From: Byssothecium circinans
Taxonomy: Eukaryota; Ascomycota; Dothideomycetes; Pleosporales; Massarinaceae
Assembly (NCBI GenBank): GCA_010015675.1
Contig: ML976978.1
Coordinates: 1,170,092-1,202,073, forward strand
Reading direction: 5' to 3'
Length of the DNA stretch: 31,982 nucleotides
In this document: positions 1-9,866 of the stretch, piece by piece
How positions within the stretch are numbered: the stretch's first letter is position 1
How the letters are laid out: each line of letters opens with the position of its first letter
Program-made: the position numbers and the translations under genes
Notes under the pieces: generated by a model
Seen by the model: the letters and a program-made list of their open reading frames with translations, nothing else
Database searches by the model: none
Told to the model about the DNA's origin: nothing

Positions 1-1
1 T

Positions 2-80
2 ATCAAGTCAATCAAGTCAAGCAAAAGCCACCAGATCCGTCAATCAATCAATCAATTCACCTCGACTTGATTGACTTGAT
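2..80. repeat. 17-bp perfect inverted repeat with (CAAT)n in the loop
   Basis: Positions 2-18 (ATCAAGTCAATCAAGTC) are the exact reverse complement of 64-80, separated by a 45-nt loop that holds a short CAAT tandem run near 41-56. Each arm is internally repetitive (TCAAGTCAA units), so slippage followed by inversion is a simple origin. It lies at the window edge and may belong to a larger element outside it. Confidence 0.75.
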
Positions 81-1189
81 TGTTGCCAACTCTGCGAGAA
101 ACGTTCGAAACCCGATCACGTGACACCCGCTCACTCCAGTCAGGTTGCGTCTTCGAAGGATGCCATTTCCTGCTGCATAATCTAATCTACGAGACCAGAG
201 CGTCATTCAAAAGCATCTGTTGAAGTTTTCGATATTTCCGATTATTTTAGTCGGCACTTTGCATGATCCGTGAGAATAGCATTAGATCATCATGATAAAC
301 CCCAAGTCTTAATCCGGCATCGTCCCAAACTCAAGCGTTGCAGTATTCTGTGAATGGAAGGCGAGCTTGCAGGCAAACCGCTGACAGCGGCAGTCATTCT
401 ATGTTGCGTCACTGGCGAGGTGTGAACTAGGATAGCCTAGTCGTTGGGCGCATGGACACAATAACGCTTCGCCATCAGGTTATAGCTACATCATAGAACG
501 ATTCGTTAATACTTTCCCGAACTTGGAACCACAATAGAACTCCATGTTATAATCACTTACCTACTGACGGCACTCTGTATGGAAGTATAGTGCCATATGG
601 TAACCACCAACCGCGATTAAAGCCGATCCTCGCCAACCATATCACCGACACTCCCAGTCCCCCTGGATCATCTTTCAAAACTTAACACGGACGTGATCTT
701 TTACAGTCAACCGTTGAGAACGCTGATGCTAGGTTTTGTGCATACGTATTCGCGTCTCTTAAGTTCACATTCACTGATTACTTCCTAGCGCGGCGGAGCT
801 CCGTCAGAGTGCATAAGCCATCAACCAATGACAACCTCGAAGCTTATGTAACATCCCCTAAACGGAGGAAACAGTTTTCGAATGCAGCACTAGTATTGCA
901 GAATCCTTTATCTCTAGGGCTTTCGATTCGTCGTTTATGGACAAATATATGATCTGACGCCCTCACCCGACAGCGTTGGGCGCATCCGATGGCGTGATAA
1001 TAGATAGGAATGCGAAGGCTTTGAAATCAGCGAAAAAATAGAATGATATGATTAGATGGTTGGAGCTACCTTCCTAGCCAGGCGTATAAGAATCCAGCTC
1101 TCGCTCTCCAAGCACGTTCGCAATCTACCAATATTATCTTATACCATCTTTTGATCAGCCACTAAGCACCACGACTGCTTTCTGAAACA
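81..1189. other. Gene-free stretch upstream of the dehydrogenase gene
   Basis: No coding region with recognisable protein character was seen on either strand. A TATA-like TATAAG lies at 1085-1090, about 100 nt before the ATG at 1190, and could serve that gene. Nothing else stands out. Confidence 0.5.
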
Positions 1190-2412
1190 ATGCCTTCGCC
1201 CACCAACCATACCTGGACTATCCCCTCGACCGCGACTAGTTCCTCTCACCTTCTCAAAACCAGCTACGCTATCTCCACCCCCGGACCCAACCAAGTCCTT
1301 GTACGCCTCACCGCCGCCTCTCTCAACTTTCGCGACTTCCTCATCGCTTCTCGGTCCCCTTCCTATCCAGGCGACCACAAAGCCAACCTCGTTCCCCTCG
1401 CCGATGGCGCTGGCTTCATCCACTCCGCGCATCCCACTTCAAAATTCGCTGGTCATGAAGGCTCCAAAGTCGTTCTTCATCCTAACGCATGGTTGACCGG
1501 CGATGTGCAGAACCTAGATATGAGCAAAATTTACGGCGGCTTTAGTCAAGATGGATTATTGACGGAGTGGAAGGTCGTCGATGACGAGAGGGTTGTCGAA
1601 GCGAATGGGGGATTGAGTACCGTGGAGTTGGCGAGCATTCCAACGGCCGGGGTGACGGCTTGGAGTGCTATCCGTGAGAGTCTTGATGGGAGGTTTGATG
1701 GTGTATTGGGAGAGTGGAAGGGCGGGTGGAAGGATAAGAGGTTGGCTGGGAAGACGGTGTTAACGCAGGGGACTGGGGGTGTGAGTTGTTTTGCCATCCA
1801 GGTACGTTATCCTTTACTTCTATGATTATTATAACCCATTGTGGATCGGAATATGTGTTGATACGAGATAGATCGCAGCAGCTCTCGGCGCCACCGTCAT
1901 TGCGACCTCGTCTTCCGATCATAAACTTGAGCTTACTAGATCACTCGGTGCGACACATCTCATCAACTACACCAAAACGCAAGACTGGGACAAAGAGGTC
2001 CTTCGCCTGACGAATGGAAAGGGAGTCGACCACGTCATCGAAGTTGGTGGAGCGCAAACTTTGTTGAAGTCTCTCAATAGTACTCGTTCTGGTGGCCTAG
2101 TAAGTGTGATCGGCATTTTGAGTGCGGCAAAACAGTTGCCAGAGGAGTTCGTTCCCGCTGTGCTCTTTGGCGGGAAGATCGGTGAGTGTTGTGCCACGCT
2201 AACATCTACCCGTTTGCTAATTGGTCGTAGTCAAGGGATGCGTAGCATTCAGTCGTGACATGACCACCGAGCTCGTTGGTTTCTTGGAGGCGCATGAAAT
2301 AAAGCCTGTGATAGCTGAGACGTTCGAGTTCGACCTGGCCGTAGCAGCTTTCGAGGCGCTACAAAAGCAGAATGCAGTCGGGAAGATCATCATCAAAATC
2401 GGGCAAGAGTAG
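1190..2412 (+). CDS. Medium-chain dehydrogenase/reductase (quinone oxidoreductase-like), 3 exons
   Basis: Predicted exons are 1190-1801, 1872-2181 and 2231-2412, with introns of 70 and 49 nt (GTACGT...TAG and GTGAGT...TAG), giving 367 residues, normal for the MDR superfamily. The N-terminal part is a GroES-like fold (LNFRDFLIASRSPSYPG, then FAGHEGSKVV). A Rossmann nucleotide-binding motif, TQGTGGVSCFAIQ, ends exon 1, and exon 2 continues in frame with IAAALGATVIATSSDHKLE and GVDHVIEVGG. The C-terminus AFEALQKQNAVGKIIIKIG is typical of the family. The structural-zinc cysteine cluster of classical alcohol dehydrogenases is not seen, so a zinc-independent NAD(P)H oxidoreductase is more likely. 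The substrate is unknown. The ATG has a fair context (ACAATGCC). The gene converges on the HET gene, with stop codons only about 60 bp apart. Confidence 0.9.
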
Positions 2413-2473
2413 TGGCGTCGTTGTTCCTAGCTGTGTCTTGGAAAGCCAACCATTTGAATATGTAAATAGAGGT

Positions 2474-4528
2474 TCAAACAAGTCTGAATGGATAAATCTC
2501 GGTTTCGTCCTCCTGAACTCGCTCATTGACTTCGCCATTCATGAAGCCGTGAACATAGGCTTCACCAATGACTTGCCACGCCTCCCTCGTCCCCACTCTG
2601 CGTAGGATGAGAGGAATACTGCAACCAAACAGCACCACGGCAGCATCACCAGGGCGAGCTCTGCACGGTGCCATACCCACATATCCATCGTTCGTAACCA
2701 TCATCCGCCTTGATTTCTTTTTCACCGTATCTTGAAAACGCGAGAGGAACGCATCCGCATCATCGTACTCTGCGTCGGCAGTTGTATGCGGTGGATATGC
2801 TGAAATCGGGGTTTGTCGACGTGAAGACGATGGACGAGTCTTGAAAGCAGAGGAAGCGTTCTCTGGCGATATAGCTTTGATGAGTGATTCGAGTGTATAA
2901 TCTCCAAATTGCAGCTTACTGTTCCCGCGGAACCATGCGGAGAATGTGGCGTCGACGGTAGACTCCGCGTTCATGCAGGCGTGGCATAAGGAAAGGAAGT
3001 CTAGGACGTAATGTTCCGGTGCTTCAAAACGGAGGTATTTGTCTTGACGGTCGAGAACTAGCGAGCGAGCGATAGCGTCGAGAAGTCCTGTTAGTTCCCA
3101 TGCATATGCATCAGTCATTTCTTGTGTAGAGTGAATGATGCTGTGGACTCTTCTATCTTCCTTGCACTTGAAACTGCAGCACCGAGGTTCGCATCCCTCT
3201 AAAGCCCCAAGTGCATCAATTGTGTCTATAATAACACCATCGCACATGATCTCTTTTAAATTGGTGTGGAATCGAACATTTGCATACTGTCGTAGCTGTG
3301 GTCCCGGTGCATAGTAAATTGCCTTCCACTTTGCACTATAAAGCGGCCTGAAGTTTCCAATGTGTTCGCTAGCACTTTGACTCGCCATCAACGGCACTGG
3401 ACTTGCGAAGTCGGTATAGACTCGCCAATCTGGTGTCCATGACGGAACGGCTGTCTCTGCTCCGGTATCGACCGACCCGCAGTAACGACCGAAGAGATGA
3501 GAGAAACAAATGATGTCTAGACTCTGGTACTCATTCCAAAATGAGCGTACGAGCTTCGCGAATTGTTGCTGCACACTGGTTGTGTACTCTGGGTTGCCGA
3601 CGATTTTCCTATCTCTTGCAGTCATGAGACCAAGGACTGAGTAGATGCGGTCCCTGTGATCGGAAGCTGATTGGTTCCCGAGGTATGCTAGGAGAGCGAC
3701 GAGGCTCATCCTACGGGACTGAGGACTGGTATGCCACTGATGGATCCTCCTTCTATTGAAGGCGGCATCCAACGCAGGTCTTGGTACCAAATCGTGTCCA
3801 ATATCATGTCCAATATCATGAGCCAACTTGCTGCACAGGAATATGCTGTACATAGCACTCTTGAATTTTCCACGACTAATGTTGTGCGACCCACAGCAGA
3901 TTTTAGCCTCTCGCGGGAGGATGAATTCTTGCAATGTCCACACTCTCGACCACCAAGGTCGTGCAAGCATGTTACCGACAGCTGCCCATTCTTGCGAGAA
4001 GTTTGGGCCTCTCAGAATCTGCCGCAGGTTTTGGTGATAGTCGAAGGCAAGCGAAAGGGTGCTGAGATAGAGCATGAATTCGATGGCGCCTGCGCAACTA
4101 CTTCCTTCTTCTTGCTCTTCACCCAGCCATATAATTGTTCGTTTGGATTTTTTGTAGATGTCGGCCATGATCCGGACTTGCTTCTCACGTTCTTGGCTAT
4201 CCGCGAGATTGATACATAGCGAGTCTATCCACCACCAATCTCTGTCGCTAAAGTCCACGTGCTCGGTAACCATACGTAAAAATGGCACCAAACTCGGAAG
4301 CACAGGCAAAGAGCCTGCCCTCAATCGTATAGTTGTGTTGGAGGGCGTGTTCTTACCCCACGTGTATGACGCACTGTAGAAGGGCGGTGCATCCGCGAGC
4401 GGGAAAACCTTGAGGAAGCCGGAGAAGCCGCCATCTCTGGATGTGGAGATGCGGAGAAGGCGAATGGACGAGCTATTGACCCCTTCTCGGTACGGATTGC
4501 TTGAGATTTCGTTTGATGCGGCGTCCAT
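2474..4528 (-). CDS. HET-domain (heterokaryon incompatibility) protein, 684 aa, single exon
   Basis: An uninterrupted 684-codon gene. The HET domain (PF06985 family) spans about residues 48-225: YSASYTWGK near 52-60, then WWWIDSLCINLADSQEREKQ near 98-117, IYKKSKRTIIWLGE, and RPWWSRVWTLQEF near 190-202. These are the classic SYxWG, WIDxLCINQ and RxWTxQE blocks. The C-terminal half is divergent, with a PGDAAVVLFGCSIPLILR segment near 635-652 that is usual in HET proteins. HET proteins act in non-self recognition and can trigger cell death after fusion of unlike hyphae; no partner (NACHT or WD gene) is adjacent. A 12-bp tandem duplication at 3795-3818 doubles the tetrapeptide DIGH. The gene is divergent from the SDR pseudogene at 5091. 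Confidence 0.93.
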   Translation of the reverse strand: MDAASNEISSNPYREGVNSSSIRLLRISTSRDGGFSGFLKVFPLADAPPFYSASYTWGKNTPSNTTIRLRAGSLPVLPSLVPFLRMVTEHVDFSDRDWWWIDSLCINLADSQEREKQVRIMADIYKKSKRTIIWLGEEQEEGSSCAGAIEFMLYLSTLSLAFDYHQNLRQILRGPNFSQEWAAVGNMLARPWWSRVWTLQEFILPREAKICCGSHNISRGKFKSAMYSIFLCSKLAHDIGHDIGHDLVPRPALDAAFNRRRIHQWHTSPQSRRMSLVALLAYLGNQSASDHRDRIYSVLGLMTARDRKIVGNPEYTTSVQQQFAKLVRSFWNEYQSLDIICFSHLFGRYCGSVDTGAETAVPSWTPDWRVYTDFASPVPLMASQSASEHIGNFRPLYSAKWKAIYYAPGPQLRQYANVRFHTNLKEIMCDGVIIDTIDALGALEGCEPRCCSFKCKEDRRVHSIIHSTQEMTDAYAWELTGLLDAIARSLVLDRQDKYLRFEAPEHYVLDFLSLCHACMNAESTVDATFSAWFRGNSKLQFGDYTLESLIKAISPENASSAFKTRPSSSRRQTPISAYPPHTTADAEYDDADAFLSRFQDTVKKKSRRMMVTNDGYVGMAPCRARPGDAAVVLFGCSIPLILRRVGTREAWQVIGEAYVHGFMNGEVNERVQEDETEIYPFRLV
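3795..3818. repeat. 12-bp in-frame tandem duplication inside the HET gene
   Basis: The unit TGTCCAATATCA occurs twice head to tail (3795-3806 and 3807-3818). It keeps the frame and encodes a repeated DIGH on the minus strand, just downstream of the HET domain core. Confidence 0.85.
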
Positions 4529-5090
4529 AAGTGTAAAGAGATGAAAGAGGAATCGGACGGATGGTCGACGGACGAGAGCACGTTCGGACCTAAAAAGACG
4601 GTCTATCTTGTCAACTTCGACGGGAAAGCAGTGTTACCGGCAGGGATTATACGAGGGGCAGCAGCCAATAGGGTGACTAAATCTGGCAACGATTCGTCTT
4701 AAAACTTAAAGACGTTTGTGGCTAGTTAATTAAAATACCGTAAAGACTGTGTAATACGCCCTGGGCGTTTAACTAGTTTAGTTGTTTTCAGACGCCTCAG
4801 GGACTGGGCGTAATAGAGCCTGGGCACGACTCAATATCCTAGCTGATACTCACGCGCACGGGTGGAATTAGAGTTACGCTTTTACCACCAACGCTCTAAG
4901 TCGTTAAATGCCAGTAATTAAATCGATGTGTAGGGCCTTATTGGTTCGCTAGGGATACAATTTCACGTGATTCCAATATCTGTCGTATCCAATACGCTCC
5001 GCGAGTAACCCTGTTCGTCCCGTCGGAGTTGAGTTGACAAGGCGCAATATATTACCTAGGTAAATCAACACCAACATCTACGTGGGCAGA
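4529..5090. other. Divergent intergenic region between HET gene and SDR pseudogene
   Basis: No gene seen. It contains short dyads: ACGCCC-T-GGGCGT at 4756-4768 and the perfect 12-bp palindrome TTACCTAGGTAA at 5052-5063. Another GGGCG copy occurs near 4804. Any of these could be binding sites; the sequence alone cannot show it. Confidence 0.4.
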
Positions 5091-6261
5091 ATGGCAGTGC
5101 CGATAGGCTCACTCCAGTTCATGCGCAGTTTTTTCTATTCACAGCTGATCGTAAAAGTCCTACCCCCAACCAGCAACTTCTCTGGCCAAGCAATAATCGT
5201 TACGGGATCTAACACAGGTTTCGTTGGTATCCGAATTCCTCCCTTTAAACGCATGCAATTGAAGTAACTCGGGAACAGGCTTGGGTTTTGAGGCCGCACA
5301 GACCTGTTACGACTAAAGGCCACAAAAGTCATCCTCGCTGCGCCGAGCAGCTACTTAATTTGACGGGCGCAACGAAGAACATTGTCGAAGTATGGTCCTT
5401 AGACCTATCAGATTCCGAATCCGTCAAAAGCTTTAGCAAGAGAGCGAATGACTTAAATAGGTTGGACGCGGTCATCTCAAATGCCGGTGTTCTGACGCAC
5501 AAGTTCGTCACTGTTGTAGATGGAACGGAAATGCACATCGCCGTCAATGTAATAAACACGATGTTGCTTAGCCTGTTGCTACTACCCAAACTGAGAGAAT
5601 CTGCGACGAAGTTCGATACCAGAGGAAGACTTGCCATTGTGTCATCGGACGCGCATTACATCGCGGCACTCAAAGAAGCGAACACTCCAGGGTCTCTATT
5701 AGATGCGCTCAACGATGAGAAGATCACGAACATATCGGATAGGTGAGCGCTCTGCTCGTATTAAAATGCCTATACTTCTCCGCTAATTTGGGATGTAGGT
5801 ACAGAGCGTCGAAGCTACTCCTGCTATACGCTATGAGAGAGACTGCCGCACGCAGCCCCGTCACACCAGATTCGAATGTCATACTAGACGTGATGGCGCC
5901 TGGACTCTGCCACAGCAACCTCTTCCGTGAAGAGCTGCCATGGCCGATCGCAATGGCCCAGCGAATCATGCTCCGTTTGTTTGCTCGGTCGACAGCGACT
6001 GGTGGAGGATTGCTCGTGGATGCCATCAGACCGGACCTTCCTCTAGAAGCTCACGGGGCGTTCTTGGTGGACGGCAAGGTTGCGGAGTGAGTGTCCATGA
6101 TAAACAGATACCATTTTTTTCTTTTGCGAGTACTAACAGTGTGTAGCAATGGGCCCAGTGTAGACAGTGAGAAAGGGCAAGCCCTCCAAAAGAGGTTTGT
6201 TACAGAGATTTTTGAGAAGCTTGAAACTATTGAGCGTGGCTGCACAGCTCAGTTGAAGTGA
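5091..6261 (+). pseudogene. Short-chain dehydrogenase/reductase pseudogene (4 exons, frame broken in exon 2)
   Basis: Exons as read: 5091-5217, 5279-5742, 5799-6086, 6147-6261; introns are 61, 56 and 60 nt, the last with a TACTAAC branch site. The family markers are present: VTGSNTG split by intron 1 and resumed as LGFEAA, SNAGV, IVSSDAH, YRASK (the YxxxK catalytic pair), and a retinol-dehydrogenase-like C-terminus (PWPIAMAQRIMLRLF). Exon 2 needs two frame changes within about 50 nt. Near 5299-5303 one base seems lost (frame with GFEAAQ, then LLRLKATKVILAA). Near 5340-5345 that frame runs to a stop while homology resumes in the third frame (NLTGATKNIVEVW), with some residues missing. The rest, including all splice sites, is intact, so the damage looks recent or is a sequence error. 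The most similar type I know is WW-domain oxidoreductase/retinol dehydrogenase-like SDRs. Confidence 0.8.
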
Positions 6262-6585
6262 TATAGACCGCCAGGCCAGGAAAGACTCTTTGGTGATTGG
6301 GAGCGCATTGTAATTAAACTGTTCTTTTCCTCGTTGAAATTATGTGCCAGAACGTTGGCTACACTTCCCACAGTTTTACATTGGAAAGTATCCATTAAGG
6401 CTTTCCCCAGCATTATTTCTTTTTGTGATTGCCCCTCGAAGAAAGATGACGTTAGCCACCAACGTATCGCTGAACTCCCATGCCCGCATACACGCAGGCA
6501 CCAGCTCAACCTCTTCGATTTCTATCAGCTCCTTAGCCTCGAGCGCCCCTCGCTCACCCACACACCAAGCCAAATCATTTTCAAG
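6262..6585. other. Intergenic region between two pseudogenes
   Basis: About 320 bp between the SDR stop and the start of the HET pseudogene. Short open frames here show no family resemblance and no repeat was seen. Confidence 0.4.
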
Positions 6586-7596
6586 ATGCGTTTAAACAAC
6601 ACGACGACTCTCAATCTCCGTTCGTTCGTTCAGCGCATTCCACCATGCGTTTTTCACATACCTGGGGCGGTGGCAGAGTCACTTTCGACGATATTGACAA
6701 GTCTTAGGCGAGAGCTATGGAGGGCTATACAAAAATCGCAGGGTGCTGTGGACAAGCGGTTCTCGACGGGTTCAATTGGTGTGGATTGATACGTGTTGTA
6801 TCGACAACAGATCGAGTGCCGAAATGAGCGAAGCTATCAATTCGATGTACAACTAGTACTAGGAGGCCAAGATTTGTTACGTATATCTCAAGGATTTGCA
6901 TACCGACTTATCAGATCCGCATCGATATCGTCTTCCTCGCTGGTTCACTCGCGGCCGGACACTACAAGAGCTGCTAGCTCCTGCATACGTGAAATTTTAC
7001 AACTCGCAGTGGCAATGTCTTGGTACCAATTCCAGCCTCGTCAGCATCCTCGAAGAAGCTACGAGAATTGACAAGAGATACTTGGATGACAGGGACACGA
7101 TTAAAGAGGCCTGTACAGCTGTCAAGTTTAGCTGGGCGTCGAGCAGAAATACGACAAGGCTGGAGAACATTTCGTATTTTTTACTTGGTATCGTAGATAT
7201 GAATACCATGGCATGCTGCTCCTCTACGGCGAAGGCAAGAATGCCTTCTATCGTCTCCAATTGGGATTGCTCAAGCAAACGAACGAGCATCCTATTTTGG
7301 CTTGGGAGTCTCCCGGACTCTCTAGGACGTATCAGGTGCTGAGTCCATCTCCTCGGAACTTTGCTGCCTCGCAAAATTTCCGGATCGCAAGGGGCCGCTA
7401 TGATTTACCACACGAGGTGACAAACAAAGGTCTGAGGATTCAGATAGAATGTCAGTACGATGACAGTGGAAGCCCCTTCGTTGCCGCTCTAGTGATCCAG
7501 AATTGCAAAGATGAGAATGATAACAGAGTTGGAGTATGGATCGAGTGCACTGAGCTCGACTCATTCGTGAACTTTTTTGGAGAGATAATAATATAG
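6586..7596 (+). pseudogene. HET-domain pseudogene (HET-E/HET-D-like N-terminus), multiple lesions
   Basis: The start MRLNNTTTLNL at 6586 matches the usual beginning of vegetative-incompatibility HET proteins. Homology then jumps frames. TWGGGRVTFDDIDKS (from about 6662) is followed by a TAG at 6705-6707. After a one-base shift near 6780 comes VWIDTCCID...EAINSMYN, with TAGs at 6854-6856 and 6860-6862. RLPRWFTRGRTLQELLAPAY (about 6926-6985) follows, then the block ending in LENISYFLLGIVDMN. A further shift near 7205 leads to LLYGEGKNAFYRLQ and ILAWESP (7213-7310). The normally invariant W of RGWTLQEL is R. The frame from 7213 ends at 7596, and no NACHT or WD40 part follows. Three nonsense codons plus at least three shifts make function unlikely. 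Confidence 0.88.
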
Positions 7597-8019
7597 AAAT
7601 AACAGCTGTGAAGGTAGAGGTGGTGGGAAAATGCGGCATCCGAGAGTTTTATTTGCATGTACAGCATCGTGGCCGTAATAACTATGACGAAATCAGCAGA
7701 GTACGTGTGGTACAATCTAGTACCTACTCATCTGCATATCATAGGCACTAGACACCGGCAACCAGACGGAACGGAATTTTGCGAAGACAAGTATCGTGGT
7801 GGGGCTATCAAAATACATGGCCGTAAGGGTGGGAAAAATCATAATCAGCAACGAAACACTGCTACTACGAGGAAGTTAACAGTGGTACGGTAAAATTGCA
7901 GAAGTTGGAAAACGCTTTTGATCTGGGAGACTGTGGGAAGCATCTCCTGACTTTTGACTCATGCTTGTGCTATCGTCGGCTTCTAAATTGGTGTCTCTCG
8001 CTCTGAGGATGCAAAGACA
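7597..8019. other. Intergenic region
   Basis: Between the 3' end of the HET pseudogene and the peroxidase stop codon. It is moderately AT-rich at the left (7657-7720). No gene or repeat could be supported. Confidence 0.4.
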
Positions 8020-8955
8020 CTATCTCATCAGCTTCCCCATCGACTCAGCCTTGTAGACAGTCGCATTGATGATACTATCCGCCAAGTTGAGTAGCTCTGT
8101 ACGAGTGATTGCTGGATTCGGGGGCTTCCACCCCAACTCAACCGGTAGATGTTCATTTTCTATCACAAATCAGCACTCCCATCCATATACCATCGACAAA
8201 GTCACTGAAAAGAGGAGTTTTCACTCACCAAAAACATAGCTGATAAAGTCTTTCCTCCCCGTGGCTGTCCGATTCCCGAAGAACAACAGTAGCAGCGCAG
8301 CTCCCTCACCAGCACTGAACGCGCCCGCTAGCTCACTAAGAGTGAATTTCTGGTTATATTTTACCGAATCAATCATGCGGCCTAGACGGGCATCGGCGAC
8401 CTGCTGAACGTCGATGATATCGTTCGGCCACCATTTACGTGTCTGGTCGAAGACAGTGGCGTTGAAGGTGACGGCATCGTTGGTGAAAAAATGATCAGAG
8501 CGGCTGATCAATGTCAATGCAATGGAACCGCATGAAGGCATAGCATGCTCACCTCAGACTCGCATCGTGCTCCAGGATGTTGTGACGGCTCAAAGTATCC
8601 AATCCCCATGTCGTTGCATTCGCAACTGGGCTTGTCGCCAGCGCCTGATTGTGGAGATGCTCTCCCAGATCTTCGTTGATGTTCAAAGCGGTCTTGAGCG
8701 CAGTCTTTATGATGTCCACAGTAAATGCTCGTCCATTGTGGGGGAGAAATTCGTGGTTCGCCAGGGTGTTCAGCATTGGGCAAGGCCCTCGCGCTTCAAG
8801 AGGTCAGTGGCACTATCTAGAGTAAATATCAAGAAGGATGGCATGAGCAAGGTATAGTCATTTGGACCTGGTGCATGCCAGTTATCATACGAGCCGTCGC
8901 CTTTGGCAGTGTTGGCTAGAACCGCGATGGCGAAGGTCCAGATTGTTTGTCTCAT
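8020..8955 (-). CDS. Heme-thiolate peroxidase (chloroperoxidase / Peroxidase_2 family), 4 exons
   Basis: Predicted minus-strand exons are 8955-8868 (or to 8853), 8787-8553, 8503-8229 and 8159-8020, giving about 245-250 residues, normal for the PF01328 family. An N-terminal signal peptide is likely (MRQTIWTFAIAVLANTAKG). Exon 2 opens with PCPMLNTLANHEFLPHNGR, whose PCP cysteine is the proximal heme ligand. LSRHNILEHDASL carries the EHD motif, with the acid-base glutamate and Mn-site residues. TLSELAGAFSAGEGAALLLLF and the C-terminal NEHLPVELGWKPP are also typical. Such enzymes are secreted and use H2O2 for halogenation or peroxygenation. Introns 2 (49 nt) and 3 (69 nt) are canonical. Intron 1 has a fine acceptor (GCGAG at 8788) and a CTGAC branch, but its donor is unclear. 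The family motif APGPNDY is followed directly by ACCTTG with no GT; a weak GT at 8867 would keep frame but delete PNDY. The gene may therefore be damaged. Confidence 0.85.
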
Positions 8956-9053
8956 ATTGGATGAATGATAAAGCAGGGATAGAATGTAACGAATAATGAG
9001 AGAGTAGACAATTGCCCGCTAAACATGCTTCAGGACACGGCAGTGTACCTAGG

Positions 9054-9061
9054 CCTATATA
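9054..9061 (-). promoter_or_regulatory. TATA-like box of the peroxidase gene
   Basis: Minus-strand TATATAGG lies about 100 nt upstream of the peroxidase ATG at 8955, a plausible distance for a fungal core promoter. It is directly followed upstream by the fold-back at 9076-9159. Confidence 0.4.
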
Positions 9062-9075
9062 CACATTGCATTGAC

Positions 9076-9159
9076 TACGGAGGTGCTTAACATTTCGGAG
9101 GCCCGAACATTGACAAGGGCACTGACCACCGACCCTCCGAAATGTTAAGCACCTCCGTA
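9076..9159. repeat. Perfect 26-bp fold-back (MITE-like) at the peroxidase promoter
   Basis: Arms 9076-9101 and 9134-9159 are exact reverse complements (TACGGAGGTGCTTAACATTT... against its mirror), with a 32-nt loop. Both ends are TA, so the unit can be read as a 22-24-bp terminal inverted repeat flanked by TA, the target duplication of Tc1/mariner-type elements. It encodes nothing. It ends 15 bp from the TATA-like box of the peroxidase gene. A hairpin regulatory element or a very small MITE are the alternatives. Confidence 0.75.
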
Positions 9160-9866
9160 CATAAGTTGACATTGGCTTTGGAGCTACTGCAAGAAGACTG
9201 CAGCGGTTATTAGACCTCGTCTAACATTTTGGGCGACTCCTCCAATCATAGTGAAGTTGTTTACCTTACCGTCCGAGATTCCGATATATGAACGACTTGG
9301 GTGGGCCTTACCCTACACTCTTTGGGTAATCTTTGCGGAAGGAACGTCATTCCGGCTCCTCGTTGGTTTGATGATAAAGGAGTCAGCCGTACATCATCCA
9401 TGTCTTTGAATACAAAGGATCGAAGCATACGCGTCGCCATTGCACATCAGACACACCTTCTTTTGGCCTGACCCATGACTATCTCTTATTTTGATCGATG
9501 GCCAATGGGCTGTTCAGATGCTTCCAATTCGTAATATGCATCTACAATTGGTGCATAGACTGTTTCATATATTGCCAAAAGAGGAAGGAGCAAACGGTGC
9601 TTTTCACTGTCATTGTGTTTGATGTGATACAGCCGTGGGGTTGTGTTCTGATTTGACTTCGACACTGCTTACGTATGTGCTGGCAGGAATAGTCTAGCTT
9701 TATGTAGACTAGCCTGCCAAGATTTCGGGCGGCAAGTGGCGGCAGAAATATTCCAGGCCAAAATTTAGAGCTCTGCTCCATCACGAAAGGTGCGTTCACC
9801 CGCCCAATATTGCAACGACGCACTGCATCTTGACGACTCCGTAGTCTAAATAGCGCAGTTTGAACC
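9160..9866. other. Intergenic region upstream of UTP7
   Basis: Shared upstream region of the divergent peroxidase and UTP7 genes. A 159-codon open frame on the minus strand (9542-10021) overlaps the UTP7 5' end and shows no family resemblance. No clear promoter motif was recognised. Confidence 0.4.

Noticed and set aside
3731..4219. 162-codon plus-strand frame
   Set aside because: Antisense shadow of the HET gene, which has clear domain motifs on the other strand.
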